In this document: one piece after another, positions 54,801 to 64,000 of the stretch
Layout of the letters: each line of letters opens with the position of its first letter
How positions within the stretch are numbered: the first letter of the stretch is position 1
Assembly (NCBI GenBank): GCA_946902875.1
Contig: OX336340.1
Coordinates: 25,249,566-25,313,565 of the forward strand
Length of the DNA stretch: 64,000 nt
Reading direction: 5' to 3'
Source: Nematopogon swammerdamellus
Lineage: Eukaryota; Arthropoda; Insecta; Lepidoptera; Adelidae
Translations under genes and position numbers: made by a program
The notes under the pieces: model-generated
What the model was told of the DNA's origin: nothing
Seen by the model: only the letters and a program-made list of their open reading frames with translations
Database searches by the model: none

Positions 54801-57800
54801 AAATGTTGAAACTTTTGATCAAGTGCACCATGTTTATCTGGAAACAGAATGGTTTGTTTGTACCTGTTCACTCACATGTTTATGGTGAACTAGCTTTGCC
54901 CGCGGCTTCGATCGCGGGAAATTCGTATTTAAAAATAAGAAAGCAAGTGAGCCCGATACCGTACCTTTATTTCGGCGCGCGGAACAATTCGGTTTGAATG
55001 AGAGCCACATCTTAGCCATAGCGTAACCGTAACCGTAACCGTAAATAATATAATTGTATCTATTGTTCTCTTGTATGTTCTATTCTTTATTAAGTTTGTT
55101 AATGTGGCAATAAATTTAATTCCTGAAGTACATAGAGTAGTCTAGTAAACCAGTAAATTCTTTGTATGGACGGAGACGTCGGAATAATTCCTCTGTCGCT
55201 GAAACTTTGCAGTGTGACAAAGTAGGGTTTAAAGTATACGTTTGACAAATTATCTAGGATTTTCTTTTATATTTGGAAGTTAGGTATTTATACCTAAACA
55301 TAAACTAATCACTTTCGCAATAGTATCTAAAACTACTTTTATACAAGTGTGTCTTATATGGGTGGTTACGCCATCATTTGTTTACCATGTAAAACACGAA
55401 ATATGCTATGCTCAACTGACCGAAAAAAGAACTATTTTATTTAAATTTTCAGATACATTTATTGGTTCACGAATGATAACTTCAATAGTGAATAAATCAG
55501 TTTAAGAGCTTTAGAAAAATATTTAACCAATGGCCAACTTACCTCGGTAGCAAGCAAGATTGAAAATATCCAAGCGTCGTGCGTCGCTCCCCATTCTAGG
55601 TTAGCATCGACCAAATCCTGAACACTGTCAATGGATTTCTCGTACTTGCGAACAGTGAAGACTGAAGCGAGGCCTCCTTCGTAGGCGTTGTCCAGAATCA
55701 AGCCAGTCACCAGCAGCCAGCCTACGACGTAACGCGCGTTGCGTCCAGACTCACGTTCCGGCTGGGTCTTGAAGATATCGCAGGTCAAACATTTGGTCTA
55801 CAATATTTAACCTCGGTGGCTCTTCGGTAGCATGTAACCGCCAAAAGAAACATCGGGCGCGGTCGAAATGTTAAAGGATTACCGATCGATCTTTCTAACT
55901 GGCCATAGTTCAGATTCAAGGTAAAATTGCAGATCCCTTAGGAAGACAGGTTAGGATTTTAAATCTGAGAGGGTTTAATGCGTTCGGATTGTCACCACCA
56001 CCACACTGAATTAAGGTCGTTCGAAAAGACTATGACATTGTTCGTGCCTTCCATCCAGTTCAGTGTAGCGTGCGCGACCAAATGGAAGCACTGGCATGGC
56101 CCTTAATTTGAATAGAAACAAATGCGGCTTGCAACACAGGTGCAGTATGTCATGTAGACAACCGTGTCATCATACATACATACATACATATCACACACGC
56201 TGAGTCCCGACATTCGGAGTAAGCAGAGTAATGAAATGAAATGAAATGAAATATATTTATTGTGGGCTCAGATACATAACTTAAAAATAGATAACATACG
56301 TCTTAAAATTAACACATTTTACACATTAAAACTAAACTAAGTAATAAAAAATTAGGCTATAAAAGACATGTGTAAAAAATTATTTTAAAATGTACACTGA
56401 GCGGAATAAAAACTTAGATTAAGGATAATAACTAATAATAAATAAATAAAAAAATTAAATATGTATCTTTGCCGAACAAAGGTCTGGACGCAACTTATGA
56501 CTTTCGTCGCTGATTTTAAGTCCAGCCTGATTTTAATTTATTGTGTCAGGTCTGCAGCGGGAGCACAAACAAATAGATAAACTATCGTTCTCGATATGAA
56601 AATTGATAAATTTATCTATTATTGCGAGCACAAACATGTAGGTCGATATGTATATCGACAGTGCAGAACAACGACGAAATAATGGCAATACTTTAGTTTA
56701 TATCGATCGGAAATGTCAAACCACGCCGCCATTTTGTTAGTTTTAAGTAAGAAGTAGCGCCTGTACGGTGCCAAGCACCTCAATGAGGTGCCGTAATTTT
56801 CCCATAGTCTACTGCAAGTACCTATACATGTAATACACCGATGGTTTTTCTGGGTGCGAGGTCATTCTCAAACTCCATACAAATATTCCGAGCCATTTCC
56901 CGTGAGATGCGGTATAAATCGCGGAATTCCGATTTATGCAACCCGCATGGGTTATCCCTTATCAAGTTCCAAGTCCCTTATCAACTTCCTCTGCACCTTT
57001 CTATGCTGCATTTGTACTTGTCGCAGCCTTCTCACCATCTACATATTCACGAAAACTTGAGCCATAATCACTGAAATCGTTTATCGTCCACTGATGTTGG
57101 GAGCGATAAGACAACCGATGTCAAACGTCAAACGAGAACGATAAAAATAGTTTGTGCTCGCAAATGTCGATAAAACAGCCTTCATCTCGATCTTTGTCTA
57201 TGGCATCGCTAAATTATATCGATGACGTGCGATAAGAACTGTTTGTGCTCGGTCGTCACGATAAACGAAGCAAATAGATATTTATCGATCGATATAGCCT
57301 TATCGACGCTTTATCGATCATTTGTGCTCCCGCTGCTGGTCACAGATAGATAAATATTATAGGGGAAAAGAAATGATAATAATAAACAGAAAACAATCAT
57401 TGTGCAACACGACTAAGGGAAATGGACTCCCTTCTTATATTACTAGGTGGTAGGGCTTAACCCGCCTGGGTTGGTACCGCACTGAATGAAAGGTCGGTCG
57501 AAACGGCTATGTAAATAGTTTGTGTTTTCCGTCCAGTTCAGTGTAGCCGGCACGACCGAAGGGAAGCACTGACGTGGCACCAAGTTCACCCGGTGTTATG
57601 GGCTGACATCACGGATGCTGTAGGTGATGTAGCCAACCGTGTCAGTTTCCATAAAAAAAAAAAACACGAATACGGTATACATGGTGTTGCAACCCTAACC
57701 GTAATACCCGAAGTAATCGAGTAATCGGTGATGTGCTGCAAGAGCTCTGGTAAATTACAGCACAACACCGACCGCCACGTTTCGCAAAGTATTCGCACAA

Positions 57801-60800
57801 GATTCAATCGATCAAACAGCAAGTAAGGTACGAAGTGTCATCAGTTTAGATAAGTCACTATTCGGTACTGTTACCGTAACCGGTAATCGGGCTCCCTATT
57901 GTTAACACATCACAACAGTATATCCCGGTAGTTTTGAGCAAGCCTGCGAAGTTTCTTGTCAGATCTCTTTCGTGGGTGTAATCGAACCACATAGAACAAA
58001 TTGTGACGCTCAATAAACAATAAACAGTGAACAGTAAACATTAAACAGTAAACAGTGAACAGTGAACAGTGAACAGTGAACAGTGAGCAGTAAACAGTAA
58101 ACAGTGAACAGTGAACAGTGAACAGTCAACAGTCAACAGTCAAAAGTGAACAATAAACAATAAACAATAAACAATAAATAATAAACAATAAACAATAAAC
58201 AATAAACAATAAACAATAAACAATAAACAATAAACAATAAACAATAAACAATAAACAATAAACAATAAACAATAAACAATAAACAATAAACAATAAACAA
58301 TAAACCATAAACAATAAACAATAAACAATAAACAATAAACCATAAACAATAAACGATAAACGATAAACGATAAACGATGAAGTATAAACGATAAACGATA
58401 AACGATAAACGATAAACGATACACGATAAACTATACACGATAAACGATAAACTATAAACGATAAACGATAAACGATATACAATGAACAATAAACAATAAA
58501 CAATAAACAATAAACAATAAAAATAAACAATAAACAATAAACAATAAACAATAAACAATAAACAATAAACAATAAACAATAAGCAATAAACAATAAACAA
58601 TAAACAATTAGCAATAAACAATAAACAATAAACCATCAACAAACAACAATAACAATGTCAAATGTTTTAATATATTTTTGAACAGTTGTCTTACCTGAGT
58701 GACCAGTATACCAAAAGTGGTTAGTAGAACTCCGTCCGTGGATCCGTGCTGGGCTAGAGTGAGTGCAAATGCGGCAAAGAAGAATGTGAACAGCACCGCT
58801 CCCCACATCGACCACGTGAACGGCATTATCGGCAGCTCCCAGCTTGGCAGCGACCTGGCCAGTCATGCTACCTTACAAATAGCAGCTATTCATGTACAAA
58901 TTTCCATATACTTCCAGTTGGTAGGGTTCAACCGTCCAAATTGAAACCACCGCACTGAATGAAGGTCGATCGCAACAGCTATGAAAATAGTTTGTACCGT
59001 GTGGGGCCGGTACTTAAAAAGAATAGCCCCACTGCATCTCTCCCCGTCGCATGTCGTAAAAGTCGACTAAGGGATAAGAAATTCGTCAGCCTCGGTAGCT
59101 CAGTGGTGCGGTCAGTCGACTGTTGTTAAGCAACGCTGAGCGCGGTCAGTGCTGGGATGGGTGACCGCTTGACCGTTGGAGGCTGACCGTGGTTCGGATT
59201 CCACGTTAAACTGTAGGTCCCTTTCCTTCTTGCCTTACTAGGTGGTAGGGTTTATCCCGGCTGGGTTGGTACCACCGCACTGAGCGAAACGTCGGTCGAA
59301 ACGGCTATGTAAATAGTTCGTGTTTTCCGTCCAGTTCAGTGTAGCCGACATGAAATGAAGGGAATCACTGACGTGGCACCTAGTTCACCCGGTGTTATGG
59401 GCTGGCATCACGGATGTTGTAGGTGATGTAGCCAACCGTGTCAATTTCCATAAAAAAAAATGTGTTTTCCGTCCAGTTCAGTGTGCCGGCACGATTAAAT
59501 GGAATCAAGGCCATGGCACTCAGTTCATCAAGGCATGATGAGGAGTGATTTCAGGTACTTCTGCGGGGATGTTATGTTACCGAAGAATATTCATTTTCAT
59601 TCGATATAATATACATTCGAGTCCTTGAGAAGCCCGCCAGAGAAAATTATCTACAAAAAACACTGGTGATACAGCCAACGATTTCAGGTTCCATAAACAT
59701 ATATAGACTTATTTTCTCTTGTTCTCTCTCATCATCAGCCCGTATCGGTCCACTGCTGGACATAGACCTCTCCCAAGGCACGCCACCACACGCGGTCTTC
59801 CGCTCTTCGCATCCATCCACTCCCTGGCTAGTAGCCAGTGGCTACCTTTTTGAAGTCGTCTGTCCACCCATCCGGGGGCGTAACACGTTACGTTTTTTTG
59901 TACGTGGCCTCCATCCGAGTACCCGTCCACCCCAGCGGGTATTGGGTTTGCGACAGGTGTACCCAGCCCACTGCGAAGCTAAGCTAAACTTTGGTTAAAG
60001 TTGCAGTAACATTATTTTATATTTTTCTCCTGAGAGAAAGAGGTCACATTCACAAATTATAATTTGAAAGCTAGGCTTGGGTTAGTATGACCAAAATTGT
60101 AGTGTTATCTCGCTCTAACTAAGCAATTAAAATAAGATGAAACTAAAAGAGTTTTCTAACTTGGTCTATATGGGACTCTTACGTACCTTGGAGCTGGAGC
60201 TAAACATGTCACTCCCGTTCGAATTCCCGGCATGGATATATCCAAAAAGCGATACTCGTGAAACCATGTATACAGAGCGGCTGAAAACGCCATACTGTGA
60301 TAAGTATAATATTCTCACAAAAGAAGTAAGCAGGTACGTACACACGTCCTAATCATAAATCTTAGGAAGACACAATTATCTTACTCACTGACTCCAATAT
60401 CGGCGCGATCCTCAACTATGTTGCCAAGTACGCCATTCCCTGTCCTGTTCTCAAATATCTCACCCCATTGTCCATCATCGTCTCTCACCACTTCTATTGT
60501 ACAGTTTATCCACCTGAAAAACATTTATTTCTATAATAATACTATTTGAAACAATGAAAAGTATTGATTTTGATTACCCTTACCTACAAAATTCAACCAC
60601 TATTCTGACTTCAGTCCCGTCATATCCGAGTGGTGCCACATTCTTCTCTAGGTCCAACAGTACATACGGTTTGTATGTAAAACAGGCAATTCTCAAAACC
60701 TTTCCCTGCAGGTCTGTCATATCGTGAGGGAACAGATTGTTGTTCCGCTCGAAATTTCCCGTACAAGACTTCCACGTATCCAGGTGAACAGGATCGTCGT

Positions 60801-61281
60801 TTTTATCAGTTCCGATGTATTTGTGAGTGACGAACTCATACGATAAACATTCATTGTCCTTAGACTCTTCAGTCGGTAATATTAATAGAATGTTCGCAAC
60901 GTATTTAGAACCTTTCATGGTTAAGATATTAAGCAATGAATCGGTTTTCGGGGTGTAGGATTTTGAAAAGAATATGAGCTTTCTGTCGCTTCGTCTTACG
61001 TTCCCGAGATGAATGTTCTCTTCAAATGCGTCAATAAAAAGACCAGGTTTGGACATTTGGATAAAGTAGTCGGAGCAGCCAAGTTCGGTCGCGTTGAACA
61101 TGTTCATGGCGAGATTGATTTCGTCGTTGGCGTCGATGGACATGAAGGTTTTGTTGATCCAGTTGACTTCTACATTTTGATCGGATACAATAGACAGGCA
61201 GTACGCATTTGTTAAATAGCGATAGAATATTGTTTGTAAAATTATTTCAATGGGGGTCTGAGCTGCAGCTGGGATCAACAT
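51865..61281 (-). CDS. divergent ionotropic receptor (IR), complete
   Basis: Nine exons in transcript order: 60584-61281, 60389-60513, 60187-60280, 58695-58854, 55543-55761, 54729-54837, 53248-53432, 52285-52389, 51865-51966. All phases join, giving 598 aa. Order of parts: N-terminal domain (1-232); S1 ligand lobe with DIGVTALYTW and the conserved Arg in MPGIRTGVTCLAPAP (about 270-305); M1 (MPFTWSMWGAVLFTFFFAAF); pore loop (GSTDGVLLTTFGILVTQ, about 340-359); M2 (YVVGWLLVTGLIL); S2 lobe (about 390-560); M3 (GIFILLGLGLLASVLMFIG) and a short tail. IRs are cation channels derived from ionotropic glutamate receptors, used in insect smell and taste. It belongs to the divergent, species-variable class; subtype not assigned. 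The start is the first ATG after an in-frame stop. No strong signal peptide is evident, so a small upstream exon cannot be excluded. Intron 7 has a GC donor. Confidence 0.93.
52500..52945 (-). mobile_element. LINE 3' end in IR intron 7
   Basis: Same family as 38845-39505: the minus strand encodes ARVWNCLPASVFPESF and NLGVFKRHINGLDSL with the same 3' UTR (CCAGCATGGGTGGCTGTGCC on the plus strand). It is 5'-truncated earlier than the carboxypeptidase-intron copy. Confidence 0.75.
53248..53432 (-). CDS. IR exon 7: S2 lobe, GC donor
   Basis: Encodes GHYAIGDYVTEEALPYLQ through SSGILLAWETQ. The exon ends GGAAACCCAG|GCAAGTT, a GC donor with otherwise perfect consensus. The next exon starts in phase 0 (GTGGTGCTCC). 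The equivalent exon in the neighbouring IR gene has the same length (185 nt) and a normal GT donor. Confidence 0.93.
53460..53800. repeat. repeat G, near-complete
   Basis: Runs GTGTGGGGTCGGTACTTAAA, AGCCCCACCGCATCG, GACTAAGGGATAAGGACAAG, TTGGCACGGTACTTCCACCG, GTGGTGGTCGGTGTTGTGCT and AGCACAACACCGATTACTC, ending near TTCAGCTTGTGTTATA. It begins 28 nt upstream of IR exon 7. Confidence 0.7.
54065..54420 (+). repeat. repeat C, worn copy in IR intron 6
   Basis: TAGGTTTCCGTATCCCGTAC, CTAAGCCTACGCCGTCTGTC, TTGAACCGTAATAGGTAGCC and AATATGCGTTACTATGGCGG are clear. The 3' end (GCGCGAGTATATATCGCACT) has decayed. Confidence 0.65.
55800..56545. mobile_element. old SINE-A copy followed by a LINE tail
   Basis: About 55808-56170 is a strongly worn SINE-A on + (CCTCGGTGGCTC, AACTGGCCATAGTTCAGATTC, TCCATCCAGTTCAGTGTAGC, GTAGACAACCGTGTCAT). 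Then come CATACATACATACAT and, at about 56230, a GAAATGAAATGAAATGAAAT microsatellite with ATATTTATTG, the antisense 3' tail of a LINE reaching about 56540. Confidence 0.55.
56555..57335. mobile_element. non-autonomous PIF/Harbinger-like element, copy 2
   Basis: Ends CAGCGGGAGCACAAAC and TTTGTGCTCCCGCTG, flanked by CTG on both sides (56552-56554 and 57336-57338). It is the reverse orientation of 45342-46467 and lacks that copy's insertion, so it is 781 bp. It keeps the same transposase-like fragment, also broken. Confidence 0.75.
57410..57665 (+). mobile_element. SINE-A, 5'-truncated
   Basis: Starts in the body (GACTCCCTTCTTATATTACT), with TAGGTGGTAGGGCTTAACCC, TTTTCCGTCCAGTTCAGTGT and AACCGTGTCAGTTTCCATAA then poly(A). 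The truncation point matches that of 41615-41866, with the same ATTACTAGGTGG start, so the two may share a truncated source. Confidence 0.75.
58003..58650. repeat. heptanucleotide satellite in blocks
   Basis: About 90 units of a 7-bp repeat in an ordered series of variants: AACAGTG/AACAGTA units (about 58020-58140), CAATAAA (about 58150-58345), CGATAAA (about 58346-58480), then CAATAAA again to about 58645. Since 21 nt equals three units, unbroken frames of a 7-residue peptide period appear on the minus strand; they are not genes. Confidence 0.9.
58695..58854 (-). CDS. IR exon 4: M1 and pore loop
   Basis: Encodes SLPSWELP, M1 and the pore segment ending LVTQ. Acceptor CTGGCCAG|G; donor CAG|GTAAGA. 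The 58003-58650 heptamer satellite begins only about 45 nt into the downstream intron. Confidence 0.93.
58915..59082 (+). mobile_element. SINE-A fragment and repeat G fragment
   Basis: 58915-58996 is SINE-A body text (GTTGGTAGGGTTCAACC, CACCGCACTGAATGAAGGTC). 58997-59082 is the GTGTGGGGCCGGTACTTAAA and GACTAAGGGATAAG part of repeat G. Confidence 0.6.
59085..59460 (+). mobile_element. SINE-A, full-length reference copy
   Basis: Layout: GTCAGCCTC, A box (TAGCTCAGTGG), CGACTGT, 5S-like segment (TTAAGCAACGCTGAGCGCGG then TGGGATGGGTGACCGC), GAGGCTGAC, B box (GGTTCGGATTCC), body (AACTGTAGGTCCCTTTCC … CCACCGCACTGAGCG … TCCGTCCAGTTCAGTGTAGC … CATCACGGATGTTGTAGG) and tail TTTCCATAAAAAAAAA. It is followed by a degraded second SINE-A piece (59461-59560). 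Confidence 0.9.
59720..59990. mobile_element. LINE 3' fragment with common lepidopteran text
   Basis: CATCATCAGCCCGTATCGGT, CCACTGCTGGACATAGACCT and CTCCCAAGGCACGCCACCAC are words I know from RTE-type LINE 3' ends in Lepidoptera. It ends near GTACCCAGCCCACTGCGAAG. It lies in IR intron 3. Confidence 0.55.
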
Positions 61282-61712
61282 TTTTAATTTTTGCAAAGCA
61301 GGTGACTAACTCAGCACTCAGTGGCTTCACCGAACACATCCGGATCCATTGCAAGTTCGTGTAATAAACTCGAACCGCTAAAATAATTTCAATCGTTTCC
61401 AACTCTAAGACTGCACTTTTATTCACAAAGCCACTGAATTGGTCAATTAGCTGTTGATAATAAACAAGAATGGTGAATTTTGTTTACATCATTACGTTCA
61501 AAGTTTACACAGTCCGCCTTTGAAGATTGTAAATTGATTATATTGATTGGATCTGTGGTAATAAATATTTAACAAACACACACACCTATGCTTTCGTGCA
61601 CAGCAAATGAAGCAAGTTATATTCTAGCGAAACCAATTAAATTTGAATCAATTCACATAAAGTAACTAACAAGAGACCTCGCGGTTCATCACAAATCATA
61701 TGATGAGAACAA
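61282..61712 (-). promoter_or_regulatory. short intergenic spacer between tandem IR genes
   Basis: Only about 430 nt separate the stop codon of the upstream IR gene from the ATG of the downstream one. It must hold the first gene's 3' UTR and poly(A) site and the second's promoter. No canonical AATAAA in a good position and no TATA box were found. Read-through between the two genes is therefore possible. Confidence 0.4.
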
Positions 61713-63853
61713 CTACAATTTGTGATTGAAATATTGTTTATTCAAACTAATGATCGCCACCTCGCATAGCAGTGCAACTGTAGCGGCACAACTTCCTATT
61801 GCAAGAACTATGAACGCCCCCTGGAAATAAATGAAATTGGTAATGAATAAATTGAAATATTATTTGAATCAGAATAAAACAGTATGGGCTTTAGGCCTTG
61901 AATTAACTACAGCTCTGACTTTAGTGAAGCTTTCACAAGATTCAGCATAGGCTATGTCCAGTTCATTTGATCTATATATTTAATATTATCTATCATTATC
62001 AATATGTGTTGGTCTATTGTTTGAGAACATATTGTATCTTATTTCGTTTATTTTTAAATTAGGTCGTGCAAGTTATGCACTAAGGAAATTACAACCGATT
62101 GTATCAGGAAGCACTCTGAAAAATTGTTACTATGCATACTTCCATCCTATAATTCCGTACGGTGTGATGCTCTGGGGCAACTCGACTGACTCGGAACGTG
62201 TCCTACTTCAACAAAAACGGGCTATTCGAGTTTTGGCTAGAGCTAAATTTAAAGAGTCTTGCAGAAATATTTTTAAATTACTAAAAATCCTCACGGTAAT
62301 GTCACTATATTTGAGGTTATAATGTATGTACGATTGAATATTGAAAGCTATGAGAAAAACTATTCGCAACATGAGTACAACACTCGCCACGGTGCCAGTC
62401 ACACCATAGTGCAATGGCAGAAAAGAACCCGCGAGTAATATGTAGGCCCCAAACTTTATGAAAAGCTGCCTCAGTCACTAAAAGTGATTGAGAGTAAAAG
62501 TAATATTGTTTTTAGGTGCCGAATAAAGGACTTACTTTTGAAAAAACCTTATTAACTACTAAGGAACTAACTAAGGAATACCTTGATGACGATTTTACTG
62601 ATTAATTTATTGTACAGTTTATTGTGTATTTGACTATTTTTATTTGACCATATTTGTGTGACCGATCGCCATTGACGAACTGTTAACGAGAATGTAAACA
62701 AATGTAAATGGCCAACATGTACCTAAACATCATTTTTATATGTGTGTGAAATTTTATATTACGATAAATAAATACAATACAATTGTAACCAGATTGGTTG
62801 GCTGTGCTCAAGGTCGAATTTTCAGGCGCAGTATATTTCTCCCACGAAGAGTTGCCAGTCCGGCTTCTGGTTTATTATTGTTTATATAGACAGATAAACT
62901 TTAAATAAAGAGAAAAAAAAAATTTGAAAACTTACAAAAACTTTAGTCAACGTGAAAACCTCGACCTTCGCATGCCGATGCTGATGGTGAGAATTCCGGA
63001 CCCCGATCTGAATGTCCATGTTTAAATGCTTTTGGACCACCTGTGAACAAAAACTCGAAAGGATTTCAAGCCATCTTAGCCCGGGCAGTTGAAGCTTGAA
63101 AAAGGGATAAAGCTTGCATTAATCCATAATAAAGTTTTGACATTGGAAATGTCTTTTCGTTCGCTCCAGTGTAGGCTCCGATTTACGAATAAGTGCGATC
63201 CCCTTATATCTCGGAGAGTTGTAAAGATATGATATTCAAAAAGGCTCAAAAGACGCGTATTCATGATTGCTGTAAGGTGCAAAAAGAATTATTCGATAAA
63301 GTCCAAAACGAAAAAAGTTATGGCCGAAATAGTGAAAAAAAAATCAAATTTTTCCGATTTTTTTATTTTGGCGCTCTATATTTTGGAAACGAAGAATGAT
63401 ATCAAAAATTTAAGAAAAATTCCAACAAGACAATTTAGGCAGCTACCATTTGAGCCTAAAACAAAGACGATCTGGTTAAGGGTTTGCCCTGTACCTTTTT
63501 GAAAAAAGTCAAAAAGTCAGAACTACTTTTTTTCGAATTCCATATATTCATTTCCAATGTGCTCGATAGTCGCGTGAGGCACGAAATCTGTGAATTTTTA
63601 TTTTCTCGTTCGCTAGTGTATCCTTAAATTAATTAGATTTTCAGAGATCATACAGAAACTTTCCGAACCTGCGTCTCCCAAGCCAATAGTAATCCAGAAC
63701 TATGCAATCTGGAAAGCAGATGGTTGTACTTCTTGGTGTACGGGGAACTCTTCCTTGCCATCATGAGGCACTGCTCCCAGTATATGTCTTCCTGCATCAG
63801 CTGGAGGTACGGTAGGGCACTCTCTTGTATGTAATCCCCGACTGCATAATGCC
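61713..63853 (-). CDS. second ionotropic receptor, last three exons
   Basis: Visible exons in transcript order: 63669-63853, 62936-63040, 61713-61820 (stop TAG). Their lengths and phases (185, 105 and 108 nt) match the last three exons of the neighbouring IR gene (185, 105, 102). The first visible exon encodes the S2 lobe (GHYAVGDYIQESALPYLQ … LLLAWETQ) and is about 87% identical in protein to its neighbour. The next is much more diverged and His-rich (HHQHRHAKVEV). The last encodes M3 (GAFIVLAIGSCAATVALL) and a longer tail ending FNHKL. The 5' exons with M1, pore and N-terminal domain lie beyond the right edge. A tandem duplicate of the IR at 51865-61281. Confidence 0.9.
62017..62600 (+). 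mobile_element. Jockey-like LINE 3' end in the second IR gene
   Basis: The + frame reads ASYALRKLQPIVSGSTLKNC then YYAYFHPIIPYGVMLWGNST and QQKRAIRVLARAKFKESCRN, a typical Jockey/CR1 reverse-transcriptase C-terminal text. Downstream frames are broken by stops. It is inserted antisense in the intron between the second-last and last exons. Confidence 0.8.
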
Positions 63854-64000
63854 CTGAAGAACCGGTTACAGTTTGTGTTTGTTATCATTGTTATTACTTC
63901 TTCGACTATATGATCTCGCCCACAGTGCACATAAATGCAATTCAATTTAAGTTGTTTCCGCATTTACAATGTCGTTCTTGGAATTACTATTAATATACCA
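62601..64000. other. flanks of IR exons, otherwise unrecognised
   Basis: Besides the two IR exons at 62936-63040 and 63669-63853, I see no repeat family or other gene. Short + frames at 63193-63502 have no recognisable domain. Confidence 0.4.

Noticed and set aside
58126..58642. Two long minus-strand frames of 162 and 169 codons with a repeating LFIVYCL peptide
   Set aside because: Product of the 7-bp satellite (three units equal 21 nt). No start context, no family, and it lies in an intron.
58003..58650. CRISPR-like array
   Set aside because: Units are contiguous with no spacers and the genome is eukaryotic. The same applies to the arrays at 32800-33180 and 31681-32016.
60137..60352. 71-codon plus-strand frame
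   Set aside because: It is the antisense shadow of IR exon 3 (60187-60280, minus), which has the correct splice sites and conserved S1 residues.
61282..61296. Longer IR start at 61296
   Set aside because: That codon is TTG, not ATG. The first ATG after an in-frame stop is at 61279-61281.
63700..63963. 87-codon minus-strand frame at the right edge
   Set aside because: Wrong frame over IR exon 7 of the second gene; the true frame keeps GHYAVGDY … AWETQ and correct splice sites.

Overview
This is an intron-rich, AT-rich animal nuclear sequence, most likely lepidopteran (moth or butterfly). The dispersed repeats are of types I associate with Lepidoptera: tRNA-headed SINEs, a repeat whose 3' end reads CGCACTTGGCCGG, and CR1/Jockey-like and RTE-like LINE tails. 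The gene content (a ZP-domain cuticle protein, an M14 carboxypeptidase and ionotropic receptors) fits an insect. Roughly half or more of the bases look like transposon or simple-repeat sequence. No rRNA, CRISPR or prokaryote-like operon was seen.

Layout. (1) 1-17.4 kb: no gene recognised with confidence. Nested SINEs, LINE tails, hairpin elements and a few short candidate exons lie here. (2) 17.4-26.6 kb, + strand: the last ten exons of a membrane-anchored zona pellucida (ZP) domain protein; its 5' exons were not identified. (3) 26.6-33.9 kb: the gap between convergent genes, with a possible zinc-finger remnant, two minisatellites, a terminal-inverted-repeat (TIR) element with a minisatellite core, and a MITE-like element. 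(4) 34.0-44.1 kb, - strand: a complete eight-exon secreted metallocarboxypeptidase of the CPE/CPM/CPD type (480 aa) whose introns are full of transposons. (5) 44.1-51.8 kb: nested transposons, including a 2.28-kb element with hAT-like ends, a PIN-like nuclease remnant and about 390-bp internal inverted repeats. (6) 51.9-64 kb, - strand: a tandem pair of divergent ionotropic receptor (IR) genes. The first is complete (nine exons, 598 aa). The second shows only its last three exons and runs off the right edge.

The three gene families act separately: ZP proteins shape the apical extracellular matrix and cuticle, CPE/CPM-type enzymes trim C-terminal Lys/Arg from peptides, and IRs are chemosensory cation channels. 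Exon models rest on splice sites, on reading phase across every junction and on family motifs, all read by eye. Two introns (one carboxypeptidase, one IR) need GC-AG splicing. The two IR copies share a 90-nt stretch far more alike than its flanks, which suggests gene conversion. The commonest repeat, here called SINE-A, joins a tRNA-like head to a segment resembling the internal promoter of 5S rRNA.
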